Notes: generated from the sequence alone by a model not told the origin. Counted from the first letter of the stretch, positions 39,340 to 49,595 are shown. The stretch is DNA of 64,000 bases from Photorhabdus laumondii subsp. laumondii (GCF_003343245.1 NZ_CP024901.1:3658001-3722000); one strand, 5' to 3'. Numbers and translations: made by a program.

Positions 39340-40704
39340 CTATTGAGGAACTGTGTTTGTCTTAGAGACCTGTTCATAAACCGCAGCAAGCAATGCAACT
39401 GAATTTTCGTGAGTTGATAACTCTGAGTTCGCATCTCCACCACTTAAAAAATCGCGAAGCTGCTCTTTTCTTGCGTGGACATTCAAGCCCGCGCATAGAG
39501 GGAGGCTTGGGTTTAACTGTGATAGATCTTTGCGGTTGATTCGTAACACAGTTTGTTCTCCCCTCCGGGTAAACATTGGATGGGTAGCAATAGTTATATT
39601 AAAATCTTCCGGTATCGTGTCACCTTCTGTCAGTTTCCGAAAAGAATTCGATACGATGCTAATTGAGCAGAAATGCCCTAGATGAATATTTACGATTTCC
39701 TGTCGTATTCGTCCATCGCTTGGAATACTATTCGGCATTATCCTGCCAGTTAAGGTTGTTTCTATCAGATCCATGCTGAAAAACATTCGATGTTGAATAC
39801 CTTTGGAATAATTTCCTATTACTGAGAAGTCTAACTCACCATAGTCCGACAATTGATGTGCAATTTGATCTTGATTTTTATCCTCTTCCTTAAGGGCATG
39901 TGAATAAGTCGTAAATGGTAGAGCTTCCGCTAGCGCATTTGGGCGGACTACCATTGTTTTGACATGTGGTTTCAGGAGGTCTATATCCTGTATTTTTTTA
40001 TTGTAGAGTGCAAAGCGAGCGACCAGATCTAAATAATGATACCCAGAATAAAATAATACTCCATAACCGTATTTAAGTGGATGGTTTTCCAAATTGAGCA
40101 TTTCCGATGGAATTACCCACCACCCGCCACCAAAATGAACATGCATTGATGTGATAGGTATTTGGAATGAGCTCATGAATTCAGTTAGAAACTTTTCCAC
40201 ATATCTATATCCAAATTGCATTCGACGTTCACAACTGATTACAAATCTACTGTTGGTTTTTCTCGAAGCAGTCAATAGTTCTGCAAAATCTACCATTAAA
40301 TTTTCCGCGTTTGACGAATAAGGGGCGGTTATTGGTTTATCCATGAACACGTTCAGTCCATTTTCGGCTGCCCATAGAGCATATACTTTATGAGCTTTTG
40401 GTTCAGTGCTCACTATAACAGCATCAGCCTGATAGACTTCTGGAATTGCAGAAAGTAACCTGTAAATTTCGTCTGAATCTGGATAATTTCTGTATTTTTC
40501 ATCAAGAAATAAGTATGCTCTGGGCTTTAATCCCTTCTCATTTAATGCACAGCGAATTTTCATTTCTCGGCATTTCAAGTCAACTATAAGCATAACCTCA
40601 ATGGTATCGCGGTACTCCAATAGAACATCTAAATATCTATTTAAAAAGTGAGGACCACATCCAAATACGATTAGTTTCCGTACTGGTTTATGCTTTTTTT
40701 TCAT
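39340..40704 (-). CDS. Gfo/Idh/MocA-type oxidoreductase
   Basis: 454 residues. The N-terminal Rossmann fold begins KLIVFGCGPHFLNRYLD (GxGxxxxR-like), followed by ADAVIVSTEPKAHKVYALWA and NVFMDKPIT, where DKP replaces the family's usual EKP and keeps the catalytic Lys. The C-terminal half carries the alpha/beta domain (HVHFGGGWWVIPSEM, GVLFYSGYHYLDLVARFA). The HYLD motif resembles the conserved His/Asp region of the family. It would oxidise or reduce a hydroxy or imino group with NAD(P). The ATG overlaps the stop of the citrate-synthase-like gene (ATGA), with AGGAG 9 bases upstream, so the two are coupled. It is longer than most family members (330-380), with insertions in the C-terminal part. 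Confidence 0.8.
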   Translation of the reverse strand: MKKKHKPVRKLIVFGCGPHFLNRYLDVLLEYRDTIEVMLIVDLKCREMKIRCALNEKGLKPRAYLFLDEKYRNYPDSDEIYRLLSAIPEVYQADAVIVSTEPKAHKVYALWAAENGLNVFMDKPITAPYSSNAENLMVDFAELLTASRKTNSRFVISCERRMQFGYRYVEKFLTEFMSSFQIPITSMHVHFGGGWWVIPSEMLNLENHPLKYGYGVLFYSGYHYLDLVARFALYNKKIQDIDLLKPHVKTMVVRPNALAEALPFTTYSHALKEEDKNQDQIAHQLSDYGELDFSVIGNYSKGIQHRMFFSMDLIETTLTGRIMPNSIPSDGRIRQEIVNIHLGHFCSISIVSNSFRKLTEGDTIPEDFNITIATHPMFTRRGEQTVLRINRKDLSQLNPSLPLCAGLNVHARKEQLRDFLSGGDANSELSTHENSVALLAAVYEQVSKTNTVPQ

Positions 40705-41912
40705 AAATATAGCTCCTGTGGTCGCAGAATTGGCGCTTTACTGTCAATACTGTCATAGTAATGAGCCAACCAACCAGCAGCACGACTAAAGCAAAGGAGA
40801 GCAGTATTCATGTGCGACTTGAAACCAGCTCTACGAAGTAGCAACCCATTAAATAGATCCGGATTTGGGTATAATCCCCGTTGCGAAAAATACGGCCTTT
40901 TCGATACTTCCGATGCAAGTTCCTGTGAAATATTTACATAGGAAGAAATAACATCGAATTTTGCCTTCTGTTTGATAAGAATATCGCTCATGTAAGAAGC
41001 TCGTGGGTCTGGTTGTTTGTAAATTCGATGACCAAATCCCATAAGACGTTGCTTTCTTTCTACTAGTTCATCAATAAAAGTACTAATATTTTTAGAATTG
41101 TCGTGTATATCATCGATCATTAAACCAACTGCCCCACTCGCTCCGCCATGAAGAGGACCGCTGAATGCGCAAATACCCGCAGCTACAGCATTAAATGGAT
41201 CTGCACCGGAACTCGCTACAGCTCTAACGGTTGCAGTTGAGCAGTTCAGCCCATGTTCTGCATGAAGAATTAAAAACTTGTTTAACATTTCTTCTGCTAC
41301 ATCGTCACACTGTTGGCCAAAACATGTTGCTAAAAAGCTTGCAAAGAATCGATGCTTAGTACCGAAAAAAGTTTTAAATACAGGTTCGGATATAGCATAT
41401 TTCTGAGCATATATAGCAATTGCGGCAGCTATTGCTGCCAAAATAGATGCAGTAATTATCAAACGTTCGTCCTTTGTTTTTACAGAACAGTCAGAAAGCC
41501 ATTTACCCTGCGAAGATAAAACTGCAATTGTGAGGAAATCAGTGGGAGTAGTATCGAATATTACTGGTGTTAACTTTTCAATATGCTTGAGTGCTGATAG
41601 GTAATTGTTATGGAGCATATCTAAAAACTCTTCACTTCCTTCTGAATTTAGTTTTCCTGTAATCAGAAGATACACAACATCACTAAAAGAATAGTTATTT
41701 GCTAGGTCTCGGACATTATGGCCTCGGTACTCAAGCTTCAACTCTTTTTCATCGATTCGACCTATATTACTTCTACAGATGGCTGTTTGCATTAAACCTT
41801 CATCGAGTATCTTCATCTTTATTTTTCGATTTGGCTTGAGAATAGTTTGGTCTGACAATTGTTGTACTTCAAAAAATTCGTTAATTGATCTTGCCAAAAT
41901 TTTCGATGTCAT
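40701..41912 (-). CDS. Citrate synthase-like enzyme
   Basis: 403 residues of the citrate/methylcitrate synthase family, which condenses an acyl-CoA with a 2-oxoacid. All three catalytic residues are in place: His in SGPLHGGASG, His in GFGHRIYKQPDPRAS and Asp in LYPNPDLFNG. The N-terminus has LEYRGHNVRDL, as in short type I/methylcitrate enzymes. It is not the housekeeping gltA by context (no sdh genes). It is the first gene of an operon with a dehydrogenase, an exporter and an acyl ligase, suggesting a specialised condensation step. The ribosome binding site AGAGGAATAGAGC precedes ATG. A 160-base gap with no gene separates it from the nucleotidyltransferase remnant upstream. Confidence 0.9.
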   Translation of the reverse strand: MTSKILARSINEFFEVQQLSDQTILKPNRKIKMKILDEGLMQTAICRSNIGRIDEKELKLEYRGHNVRDLANNYSFSDVVYLLITGKLNSEGSEEFLDMLHNNYLSALKHIEKLTPVIFDTTPTDFLTIAVLSSQGKWLSDCSVKTKDERLIITASILAAIAAAIAIYAQKYAISEPVFKTFFGTKHRFFASFLATCFGQQCDDVAEEMLNKFLILHAEHGLNCSTATVRAVASSGADPFNAVAAGICAFSGPLHGGASGAVGLMIDDIHDNSKNISTFIDELVERKQRLMGFGHRIYKQPDPRASYMSDILIKQKAKFDVISSYVNISQELASEVSKRPYFSQRGLYPNPDLFNGLLLRRAGFKSHMNTALLCFSRAAGWLAHYYDSIDSKAPILRPQELYL

Positions 41913-42073
41913 GCTCTATTCCTCTTCATAATATATGTTCATTAAACTGACACATTGATTTAAATAGGATTACAATAATCAAATTATTACACTAGCTAAT
42001 GACGATGTTTGGATACGAATCAATATCTTACTCATCGTAATATGTTTAGCTAAAAGAACTAACATCATTCCGT

Positions 42074-43194
42074 CTATAAAATTGACTTCTCGACCTGTAC
42101 CATATGTAATTTCTCTGCCACTATTTCACATGCGTCAAGTAATGAATAGAATAAATTTTCTAATTCCGCTCGACTTCCAATAAGCAATTTTTGCTTCAGC
42201 GTATTCTCACTTTCTTTTAGGTTTTGCGTATATTTAATAATGTCGGTGAAAATTTCGTTGTCTCTGTAATATTCCAAAACCTGAGTTTTCTTTGTTGGAT
42301 AGAAACCACTTTTTAGGATTTGCAAAGGGCGTAAGCAACCGTGATCGGTAAGTTTCATCATCAGCCCAAGCATATAATGTGCTCGATGTCCATATGTACC
42401 AGAAATCAGATAAGAACGAGCTATTTGCCTTATAGTAAATAAATTATTAATAATGCCATATATATCGCTTTTCAATGACGGTTTCATTTCTAAAGCAAGA
42501 TCCCCATAGACACGCTTAGTTCCATTAATGAGCGCATATGCTCTGAAACTAGGATACTGGTGAACATTCGATTCACTATATACAGAGATGGATAAATCCT
42601 TGAACCTAGATTGTGTTGAGCGAATTGCTTCAAGGATAACTGTATCGACCTTATCCACGATAACAATAGAGTCTATATCTGAACCACTTCTCATATCACC
42701 TCGGGCAGCACTACCGTGGAGATAAAAGGCTAATAATCTATCTCCAATAAACTGCCTTAAAAGAATAATCACTTGATCAATAATCGGTTGTAATGAAAGA
42801 AGATCGTCTACTTTACCCTGTGCTGAAACAATACGTGTCTCCGGGTAAAAGTGCTGCAACAACGTCGAATAGTACTCCGCGATTCCACTTAACCGTGCCG
42901 CTGCATCACGAAAAATATTAATATTGGATAAAAGTTCTTTTTCAAACTTTTGCCAAGATGTATTGCAAGTGACCAGCCAATTAAGATCTTCTGTTGGTAT
43001 TTTCAAAACATATGCACTATTTTTGTGAATACAAGATAGTTCCTTCGATTCGAGCAAACGATATAGCCCCAATTCGGCGTAACGCATTGCCCAACCAAGC
43101 TGGCGTACTCCCCAAACGTGAGTCTTTGGCGTCAAGTTTCTGAGGTAGTAAAGACGTGCAATATGAGCAACGCTAAAAACTGCTTGTCTATATA
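42074..43194 (-). pseudogene. Nucleotidyltransferase gene, 3' part (interrupted by IS630)
   Basis: About 372 codons downstream of the insertion. The canonical nucleotidyltransferase core FYLHGSAARGDMRSGSDIDSIVIVD has the GS...SDID metal-binding motif intact. It is followed by a helical region. The apparent start (MKFLGYI) is made of IS sequence; the native protein begins at 44639. Removing 1097 bp plus one TA joins GNLDI to YRQAVFSVAH in frame and restores a 488-residue protein. The N-terminal half (44296-44639) has a degenerate nucleotidyltransferase-like stretch, so the ancestor probably had two such domains. It could have added a nucleotide to a small molecule or sugar; the target is unknown. 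The fragment may still be translated from the IS end. Confidence 0.8.
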
Positions 43195-43196
43195 TA

Positions 43197-44293
43197 TACC
43201 CAAGAAACTTCAAGATGCAGTTTTTAGCACCTGAAAATGGTCGTTAATTCTAGACATCAGCGAGTCCGCTATATCCGGTAGCGTTGTGGTGAAAAATTTG
43301 AAGACGTTGTCTCGAAATTCATGTTTATCCGCAAAATAACGGTTATTTCGAACCTGTTCATTCATGACCTTCCATAATCGCTCTATTGGGTTTAAATTTG
43401 GGCTATAGGGAGGAAGGTAATGTAACTCAATATTGCTAACATAAGCCCACTCCTTAACAAGATGAGCTTTGTTGTAACCCGCCCCATCCACAATAAGATG
43501 AATTTTTTGATGATAGTCAGGATAAGACTTTCTTATTTCATTGAAAAAACAGCAAATGTTGTAGTCATTGATGGTTTGATATTCCTGGAACACCGTACGA
43601 CCAATGGCATTCAGGTTGAGCGCGCCCAATATATTCAGGCGAGTCCGGCTTCCTGTTGTTTTTACTGTTTTTTTCTCGCCTTTTCGCATCCAGCCATAAC
43701 CGAGTTTGGTGCCTTGAGTCGGGTGAACAGCATCAAGAAAAAGGATGGGTTCGTCTTTCGCTGTGACTTTAAGATTCTCATAATATTCAATAAATTGTCG
43801 CTGTTTTTCTGCGTCGAATTTATGAGGGACGCCACAAGGTTTTTTATAAGAAAAACCCTGACGGTGTAGCCATTTATTCATGCCGGGAATGCTAAAGGTA
43901 ATATTCCAGAGCTGAGCAACATAGGCCACGATTTCATGGGTGTGATGGAAAAGATGTTGAGATAAGTGATTGATTAAAAAATCAGTTTGTTCTTGAGAAA
44001 GCAAACTATCAGACCCCCCATTATCAGATTTAAGTTTACCTTGATTAAGGTAATCGCTGATATGACGGTTAACGGTCATTTCATGAAGACGCAGGGCCTG
44101 AGCGATCATCACTGAACTCCAGCCTTCAGAGGCCAGCAGGACCGCTTTGATGCGATCACACTCCCTCTTATCACGGCAGGTGTGATGGAGATGTTCAAGT
44201 TCGGCTTTTTGTTCATCGGTAATGAATATTTTCATAGCGAGGATAATGATCTCCATTTCGGATAAAATCAAGCATCTTCAATGATTACGGGTA
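43197..44293 (-). mobile_element. IS630-family insertion element, 1097 bp
   Basis: Ends are TACCCAAGAAACTTCAAGATGC (left) and, read from the right, TACCCGTAATCATTGAAGATGC: imperfect terminal inverted repeats, flanked by TA on both sides (43195-43196, 44294-44295). IS630 elements target TA. It has one transposase gene and splits the nucleotidyltransferase gene. Its ends resemble those of the 127-bp repeats in this window. Confidence 0.88.
43210..44235 (-). CDS. IS630-family DDE transposase
   Basis: 341 residues from ATG 44235 (MKIFITDEQ); a 12-residue upstream extension is possible but lacks merit. The N-terminal helix-turn-helix (WSSVMIAQALRLHEMTVNRH) is followed by the catalytic triad: Asp in LFLDAVHPTQ, Asp in HLIVDGAGYNKAH and Glu in YSPNLNPIERLWK. 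No frameshift, so it is probably active and possibly able to act in trans on the short repeats. The stop lies inside the left terminal repeat. Confidence 0.92.
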   Translation of the reverse strand: MKIFITDEQKAELEHLHHTCRDKRECDRIKAVLLASEGWSSVMIAQALRLHEMTVNRHISDYLNQGKLKSDNGGSDSLLSQEQTDFLINHLSQHLFHHTHEIVAYVAQLWNITFSIPGMNKWLHRQGFSYKKPCGVPHKFDAEKQRQFIEYYENLKVTAKDEPILFLDAVHPTQGTKLGYGWMRKGEKKTVKTTGSRTRLNILGALNLNAIGRTVFQEYQTINDYNICCFFNEIRKSYPDYHQKIHLIVDGAGYNKAHLVKEWAYVSNIELHYLPPYSPNLNPIERLWKVMNEQVRNNRYFADKHEFRDNVFKFFTTTLPDIADSLMSRINDHFQVLKTAS

Positions 44294-44295
44294 TA

Positions 44296-44639
44296 TCAAG
44301 ATTTCCTTTGATATTAGGGAGTACCACATCACTTATTTTTTCCGACCGTAAGAGCCAAGGATTCTTAGTAAATTGCCACATACAATGAGGCGGATAATAT
44401 GACAACTCATTAATCGTAAGATAATTTAGGGTAAACTCAAAAAACTCCGCCTGAAGGTATCTTAGCGATGTAATGCAACCTGTGACGAAATTATCAGGTA
44501 AAATCACGTAGAAATGCCTCACACACCGAGAAGAATAATCGGGTTGACGGAGATATGAATCAGTTTCCACAATACCAAGGAGATTCTCTCCAAAAACTTC
44601 TAATGCGGACTGAATAAAATAGTCAGTTCTTGCGTCCAT
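44296..44639 (-). pseudogene. Nucleotidyltransferase gene, 5' part (interrupted by IS630)
   Basis: First ~116 codons of the gene split by the IS (MDARTDYFIQSALEVFGENL onward); the present frame runs seven codons into the IS and stops. SRCVRHFYVILPDNFV looks like a worn nucleotidyltransferase core beta strand, lacking the GS...DxD motif. The fragment is probably non-functional alone. Confidence 0.75.
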
Positions 44640-44686
44640 ATAAATTTACTCTATAAGTATATCAAATCCATAAATCATGCATCGAA

Positions 44687-44941
44687 TCAAGCTACATGCT
44701 TTAATAGGTTATAGTCGTAAGCAACAGGGATCTCAATTAAAAACGGTTCATTAAGAAGATATGCCTGTTCCAAGACTTTCGGAAGTTCTTCTTTTTGAAT
44801 TTGTTCCCATATTAAGAAATACAATCGGTACCTTTCAATTCTAGATCCACATCACAGTATTATTGAAGCAGCCAGACCATGAATACTGGTAAATTCACTG
44901 TTATCACAAACCACTACCACGACATCACACAATTTCAGGCA
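44687..44941 (-). pseudogene. Remnant of a thiamine-diphosphate enzyme C-terminus
   Basis: Two frames hold decayed pieces. LKLCDVVVVVCDNSEFTSIHG (44860-44941; the KLCDVVVVVCDN part is the typical cofactor-domain strand) ends at a stop. A frame-shifted piece then reads WEQIQKEELPKVLEQAYLLN, PFLIEIPVAYDYN to a TGA at 44687, typical of the end of acetolactate-synthase-like enzymes. The exact enzyme cannot be told. It is a broken gene between the lsrK end and the nucleotidyltransferase. Confidence 0.55.
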
Positions 44942-45018
44942 TTAAGGGAATACTTGGTGCACAAGTCGCCTATCAGCACGAGCGCACCCAGCAATACGGC
45001 AGATTAACTCATTGCAAG

Positions 45019-46611
45019 CTATAATCCCGGCGCCTTCCATAATGAAGTTGTCAAACCATGATCGACCAACGTTAATTGATCGGCGTATATCGCCTGCCAG
45101 TCCTGTTTAGCCTTCTGATACACTTCACAATGTTCAGGATTTGGCTGATATTCATGTTGCCAACGCACCAATTTTTCCCCCGTCGCCCCCATTGCATCAT
45201 AAAGCCCAACCCCCACTCCGGCAGCAATGGCACACCCCAAAGCGGTCGATTCTTTAACCATCGGCACCCGAACCGGCAACCCTGTCACATCAGATAAAAT
45301 CTGACTCCATAATTTTCCTTTTGAACCACCACCCGCGAATACCAGTGAATCCGGTTTCACTGCGGAAAAAGCAGAAATCAGATCCAAGTTACAGGCCGAG
45401 ACAATCGCGGCATTCTCTTCCAATGCACGAAATAGAGTCGCTTTATTGCATTTCTCAGGATCAATGGAAAGGTTAATAAAGGAAGGTGCTGCGTGATACC
45501 AAGCTTTAAACCGCATCACATCAGAGAAAATGGGTATGACACCGTAAGCGCCCGCCGGAACTCTGGCCGCCATATCTTCCAGTAAGCTATAAGTATCAAC
45601 GCCAAGACGCTCCGCCAACAGCTTTTCTTCCGCGCAAAATGCATCCCTAAACCAACGCATGGTTAAGCCAGTAAAGAAACTAATCGACTCCGCCTGAACC
45701 ATGCCGGGAATAACATGAGGATTTATCCGTGTATTCATATTTGGGTCAGTGACCGGTTCAGGCAGATTAACAACCTGCTGCCAAAATGTGCCACCAATAA
45801 CGGCGGTCTGGGCAGGTTTGACCACACCTAAACCAAGACAGCCGAGCTGTACATCACCACCGCCCATAATGACCGGTGTGCCAATATTCAGTCCACATTG
45901 AACAGCGGCTTTCTCCGTGACGTAACCTAACAAGGTTCCCGTCTCTTTTACCGGCGAAAGAATATCAGAACGCAATCCTGCCATTTCCAGTAGATCGGGA
46001 CGCCAATCACGGCTTACCAGATCCAGCATGCCTGTCGTACCGGCATTGGAGGGATCGACTGCCAACTCACCACTGAGCATATTTGCCAGCCAGTCGCTGA
46101 TCATGGTTAAGGCCGTCGCCTGATGATAGATATCCGGGCGATGATGAGCTAACCATAACAGACGAGGCATTGCACCCAACGCTAATGTTTGCCCTGAACA
46201 CCGATACACATCATATTCAAAAGTGCTGTCATACAACGCCTTCAATTCACTCACTTCTTGGCTGGAACGCGCATCCACATTAGCACAAGCCCAGATCGGC
46301 TCACCATTGCGGTTATAAAGCACGATACCTTCCCGCATAGAGCAAGAAGCCACTCCCTGAATAGCACTGGCAGGCAATTGTGCGGTTTTCAGCGCCTGAC
46401 GGATACATTGGCAAACAAGCTGCCAGTTCGTCGCTAAATCAAACTCCATTGAACCCGGTACATCAGGTACAGGCTGATGTATCCATTCAGCCTGCCCTGC
46501 GGCAATCTGATTTCCTTCAAGATCAAATATCACTGCACGAACACTCCCTGTTCCTGCATCAAGCGCCATCAGATATTTTCCCGATGGATTAGCACTACGG
46601 CGTTGATTCAT
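45019..46611 (-). CDS. lsrK: Autoinducer-2 kinase LsrK
   Basis: 530 residues, a FGGY-family carbohydrate kinase. It phosphorylates imported AI-2 to phospho-AI-2, the inducer that lifts LsrR repression. N-terminal [15 protein letters not shown] is the ATP phosphate-binding loop; [16 protein letters not shown] and [21 protein letters not shown] are the FGGY and adenosine regions. It matches the enterobacterial LsrK length. In this genome it is separated from lsrR by a 127-bp repeat instead of forming a tight lsrKR pair. Confidence 0.95.
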   Translation of the reverse strand: MNQRRSANPSGKYLMALDAGTGSVRAVIFDLEGNQIAAGQAEWIHQPVPDVPGSMEFDLATNWQLVCQCIRQALKTAQLPASAIQGVASCSMREGIVLYNRNGEPIWACANVDARSSQEVSELKALYDSTFEYDVYRCSGQTLALGAMPRLLWLAHHRPDIYHQATALTMISDWLANMLSGELAVDPSNAGTTGMLDLVSRDWRPDLLEMAGLRSDILSPVKETGTLLGYVTEKAAVQCGLNIGTPVIMGGGDVQLGCLGLGVVKPAQTAVIGGTFWQQVVNLPEPVTDPNMNTRINPHVIPGMVQAESISFFTGLTMRWFRDAFCAEEKLLAERLGVDTYSLLEDMAARVPAGAYGVIPIFSDVMRFKAWYHAAPSFINLSIDPEKCNKATLFRALEENAAIVSACNLDLISAFSAVKPDSLVFAGGGSKGKLWSQILSDVTGLPVRVPMVKESTALGCAIAAGVGVGLYDAMGATGEKLVRWQHEYQPNPEHCEVYQKAKQDWQAIYADQLTLVDHGLTTSLWKAPGL

Positions 46612-46646
46612 GATGCTATCCTCAGTTCAATTACTTTTTGAATTTA

Positions 46647-46773
46647 TATACCCGTCATCTTTCAAGTTGCCTCTTTGTTGGCTGCACTCACTCACCCCGG
46701 TCACATCGTTACCTATGCTCCCGGGGATTCGCTCCCTTGCCGCCGCGATCCATCTTGAAATCCATTGGGTATA
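46647..46773 (+). repeat. 127-bp MITE-like repeat, copy 7 (between lsrR and lsrK)
   Basis: TATACCCGTCATC to CCATTGGGTATA. It sits 35 bases before the lsrK start and 53 bases after the lsrR stop, in the direction of their transcription, where a hairpin could alter lsrK expression. Confidence 0.9.
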
Positions 46774-46826
46774 GCTTTACCTCAAATTTTTTCTGCTTAC
46801 TTTCACGGATAGAATAAATATAGGGT

Positions 46827-47828
46827 TTAACGCAGCAAATTCAGCATGACTCTGGCAGTCTGTTCTTCCGTCACCAGCCCATTGATATATTGACCATTCA
46901 GCGCAGCAATAATGGCTTCCGCTTTCTCTTCCCCTCCCGCAACACCAATCACTGTCGGGATGGTTTTCAGTTCTGGCATGGAGATACCAATCAGCTCCTG
47001 ATGAATCTGCATATCCTCCACCAGTTCACCATCAGCGCGCATAAAATAACCAAGGATATCGCCCACAGCGCCTTTCCGACCAAACATTAGCTGTTCACCA
47101 CCACTGATATAACCAGAACGCATAATTGTCGCCTGCTGTTGCTGATTAACTGCACCAATACCAACGATAGCAATATCAGCCGCACAAGCCGCTAGCAAAA
47201 CATCTCGGACGCTGCTCTCCTGACGAAATGTTTCAGCAACCTGAGCAGTGGAAGCACGTAATGGGGCAGGGATAATATTGATTGAACAGGCGGCATCCAG
47301 TTGACCAATACCGGTCATATAAGGACCGACACCTCCAGATAGTGTGACTAACCTAATTTGTTGTGATGAGATAAAACCACTTAAATGTTGCAATGCGCAC
47401 ATGGTGGTTTCACCAAATCCCACGGCCAATAATTGCTGCGGTTCAATCAATGCCATCAGCAAATGTGCCGCACCAACCCCTAATCTGGCACTAAGATTCA
47501 TATTCGCCAGTGCAGGCAAAACGCGCACCTGTTTCAAAGAGAAATGTTTTTGCAGGGTATCTTCCAGCGCCAAACACCCCTCGTAACGAGAGTTAATTTG
47601 TACCCGAATGACGCCTGATTGCCGCCCTTTCTCCAGTAATCTGGAGACTTTTAACCGGCTCAAACCAAGCAAATCGCCGATGTCACCTTGTGTCAGGCCA
47701 TCGTGATAGTAAAACCATGCAATACGCGCAAGTAGCTCTTCTTCACTCATGCTATTACCCGGACTGGCGTCCTCAGACGGTATATTTTTCTCTTTAGCTG
47801 ATTTTTCTTTCACTGATTTTATCGACAT
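46827..47828 (-). CDS. lsrR: lsr operon repressor LsrR
   Basis: 333 residues of the SorC/DeoR-like family. The helix-turn-helix ([21 protein letters not shown]) is followed by the sugar-phosphate-binding domain with [20 protein letters not shown] and [20 protein letters not shown], nearly as in E. coli. It represses the lsr operons until phospho-AI-2 binds. ATG 47828 has AGAAAGTGG upstream; a GTG two codons earlier is the alternative. The N-terminal ~25 residues (Lys/Glu-rich) are longer than in E. coli. Confidence 0.95.
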
Positions 47829-48059
47829 AACCACTTTCTTTTATCCGCACTCAACAGATAACCATTAAAACGTATAACACGCCAGAATTTTACCGCAAAA
47901 ATTTGAACACAATTCAATGAATATATAAATTTTTCACAAAGTATGATTTAAATATTGCCAAGATCACAATTTAACAGCTACCATGCTGAACAATTGTTTT
48001 TTAAATAGATAAATGTTCATTTTGTTTGCCTCCGCACCTGCATGTAAGAGGATGCCGCG
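47829..48059. promoter_or_regulatory. Divergent lsrR/lsrA promoter region with LsrR-like operators
   Basis: Two dyads stand out: TTGAA-CACAA-TTCAA (47903-47917) and TGAACA (47987-47992) paired with TGTTCA (48014-48019). Symmetric half-sites of this kind fit LsrR binding near both promoters. A CRP-like half site (TCACAA, 47974) is present without a good partner. Confidence 0.5.
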
Positions 48060-49595
48060 ATGTTACATAACAACACCGCAGTACCACCGCTATTAGAAGT
48101 CAGTGGCATCAGTAAGCAATTTTCCGGCGTAATGGTACTGAAACATATTGATTTTACTCTGTTTCCAGGGCAGATACAGGCTCTGTTAGGGGGTAATGGT
48201 GCGGGCAAATCAACACTGATGAAGATTATTGCTGGTCTCGAACAGCCGGATAAAGGCACGCTCAAGATTAGCGGTCATCATGTTAGCCATCTTAATCCCA
48301 CTAAAGCCCACCAATTCGGTATTTATCTGATACCACAAGAACCACTGTTATTTCCGAATTTGTCTGTACAGGAAAACATCCTGTTTCGTTTGCCAAAGCA
48401 TCAGGTAGATAAGTCTAAAATGAAACAGCTACTGGCATTACTTGGCTGTCAATTAGATCTACATGTCAGTGCTGGCAGCCTTAATGTTGCCGATCAACAA
48501 CTGGTCGAAATTATGCGTGGCCTGATGCGTAATTCGAAAATCTTAATCCTTGATGAACCTACCGCCTCCCTGACACCAGTAGAAACCGAACGCTTATTTG
48601 CCCAGCTCCGTGAGCTACAACAGCAAGGTGTCGGCATCATTTTTATTTCCCACAAAATCCCTGAAATTTACCAACTAGCAGATCAGGTCAGTGTCATGCG
48701 TGACGGCACTATTGCCTTAAGTGGCAAAATCCGCGATTACACAACGGATGACATTATTCAGGCTATTACACCGGCCGCAAAAGATCAGCCATTAAATGGC
48801 ACCCCAAAATTGGGTCTGGATCTTAGCAATAACCAGCACCAGACAGTACCTGATCGACCAATACTGACAGTCACCAAGCTGAGCGGTGAGGGTTTCAGCA
48901 ATATCTCATTCTCAGTGAAACCGGGTGAAATTCTTGGTTTGGCCGGGGTTGTTGGTGCTGGCCGTACAGAACTGGCTGAAACACTTTATGGCCTGCGCCC
49001 TGCGGTATCCGGCGAAATTAAGTTAAAACAACATACTGTTAATGGGCTAAAAACTGCTCAACGTCTGGCCCAAGGTTTGGTTTATTTGCCGGAAGATCGA
49101 CAGTCATCAGGATTATTTCTGGATTCATCACTCGGCTGGAATATCTGCTCACTAACCCACAACCGCAATACATTCTGGATACGCCCTGCCTATGATACAG
49201 CGGTACTTGAACGCTATTGCCAAATCCTAAATATCAAATTCAGCCATATCAACCAACCAATCAAAACGCTGTCCGGTGGTAATCAACAAAAAATTCTGAT
49301 TGCTAAATGTCTGGAAGCTCACCCCGCCGTCCTGATTATTGATGAACCTACACGTGGTGTGGATGTCGCGGCACGCAATGATATTTACCAACTGATTCGT
49401 CATATCGCCCAACAGCAAGTGGCCATTATTTTTATTTCATCGGATCTGGATGAAGTGGTTCGAATCGCTGATCGGGTATTAGTCATGCATCAGGGAGAAA
49501 TCAATGGCGAGTTAACTAAGCAACAGATGGATGTTGACACCATTATGCATATCGCTTTCGGCGAACATAAACCACAACAGGCGGCATCATGTTGA
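48060..49595 (+). CDS. lsrA: AI-2 import ATP-binding protein LsrA
   Basis: 511 residues with two ABC ATPase domains in one chain. The first has Walker [10 protein letters not shown] (~42), [11 protein letters not shown] and Walker [12 protein letters not shown]. The second has GVVGAGRTE (a degenerate Walker A, usual in this sugar-importer class), [15 protein letters not shown] and [13 protein letters not shown]. It powers AI-2 uptake with LsrC, LsrD and LsrB. AAGAGGAT precedes ATG. The stop overlaps the lsrC start by 7 bases. Confidence 0.96.
   Translation: MLHNNTAVPPLLEVSGISKQFSGVMVLKHIDFTLFPGQIQALLGGNGAGKSTLMKIIAGLEQPDKGTLKISGHHVSHLNPTKAHQFGIYLIPQEPLLFPNLSVQENILFRLPKHQVDKSKMKQLLALLGCQLDLHVSAGSLNVADQQLVEIMRGLMRNSKILILDEPTASLTPVETERLFAQLRELQQQGVGIIFISHKIPEIYQLADQVSVMRDGTIALSGKIRDYTTDDIIQAITPAAKDQPLNGTPKLGLDLSNNQHQTVPDRPILTVTKLSGEGFSNISFSVKPGEILGLAGVVGAGRTELAETLYGLRPAVSGEIKLKQHTVNGLKTAQRLAQGLVYLPEDRQSSGLFLDSSLGWNICSLTHNRNTFWIRPAYDTAVLERYCQILNIKFSHINQPIKTLSGGNQQKILIAKCLEAHPAVLIIDEPTRGVDVAARNDIYQLIRHIAQQQVAIIFISSDLDEVVRIADRVLVMHQGEINGELTKQQMDVDTIMHIAFGEHKPQQAASC

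Noticed and set aside
43462..43869. 135-codon plus-strand frame across the IS630 element
   Set aside because: Antisense to the transposase gene, no supporting feature.
47960..47980. CRP site in the lsr promoter region
   Set aside because: Only one half (TCACAA) fits; the opposite half does not resemble TGTGA.
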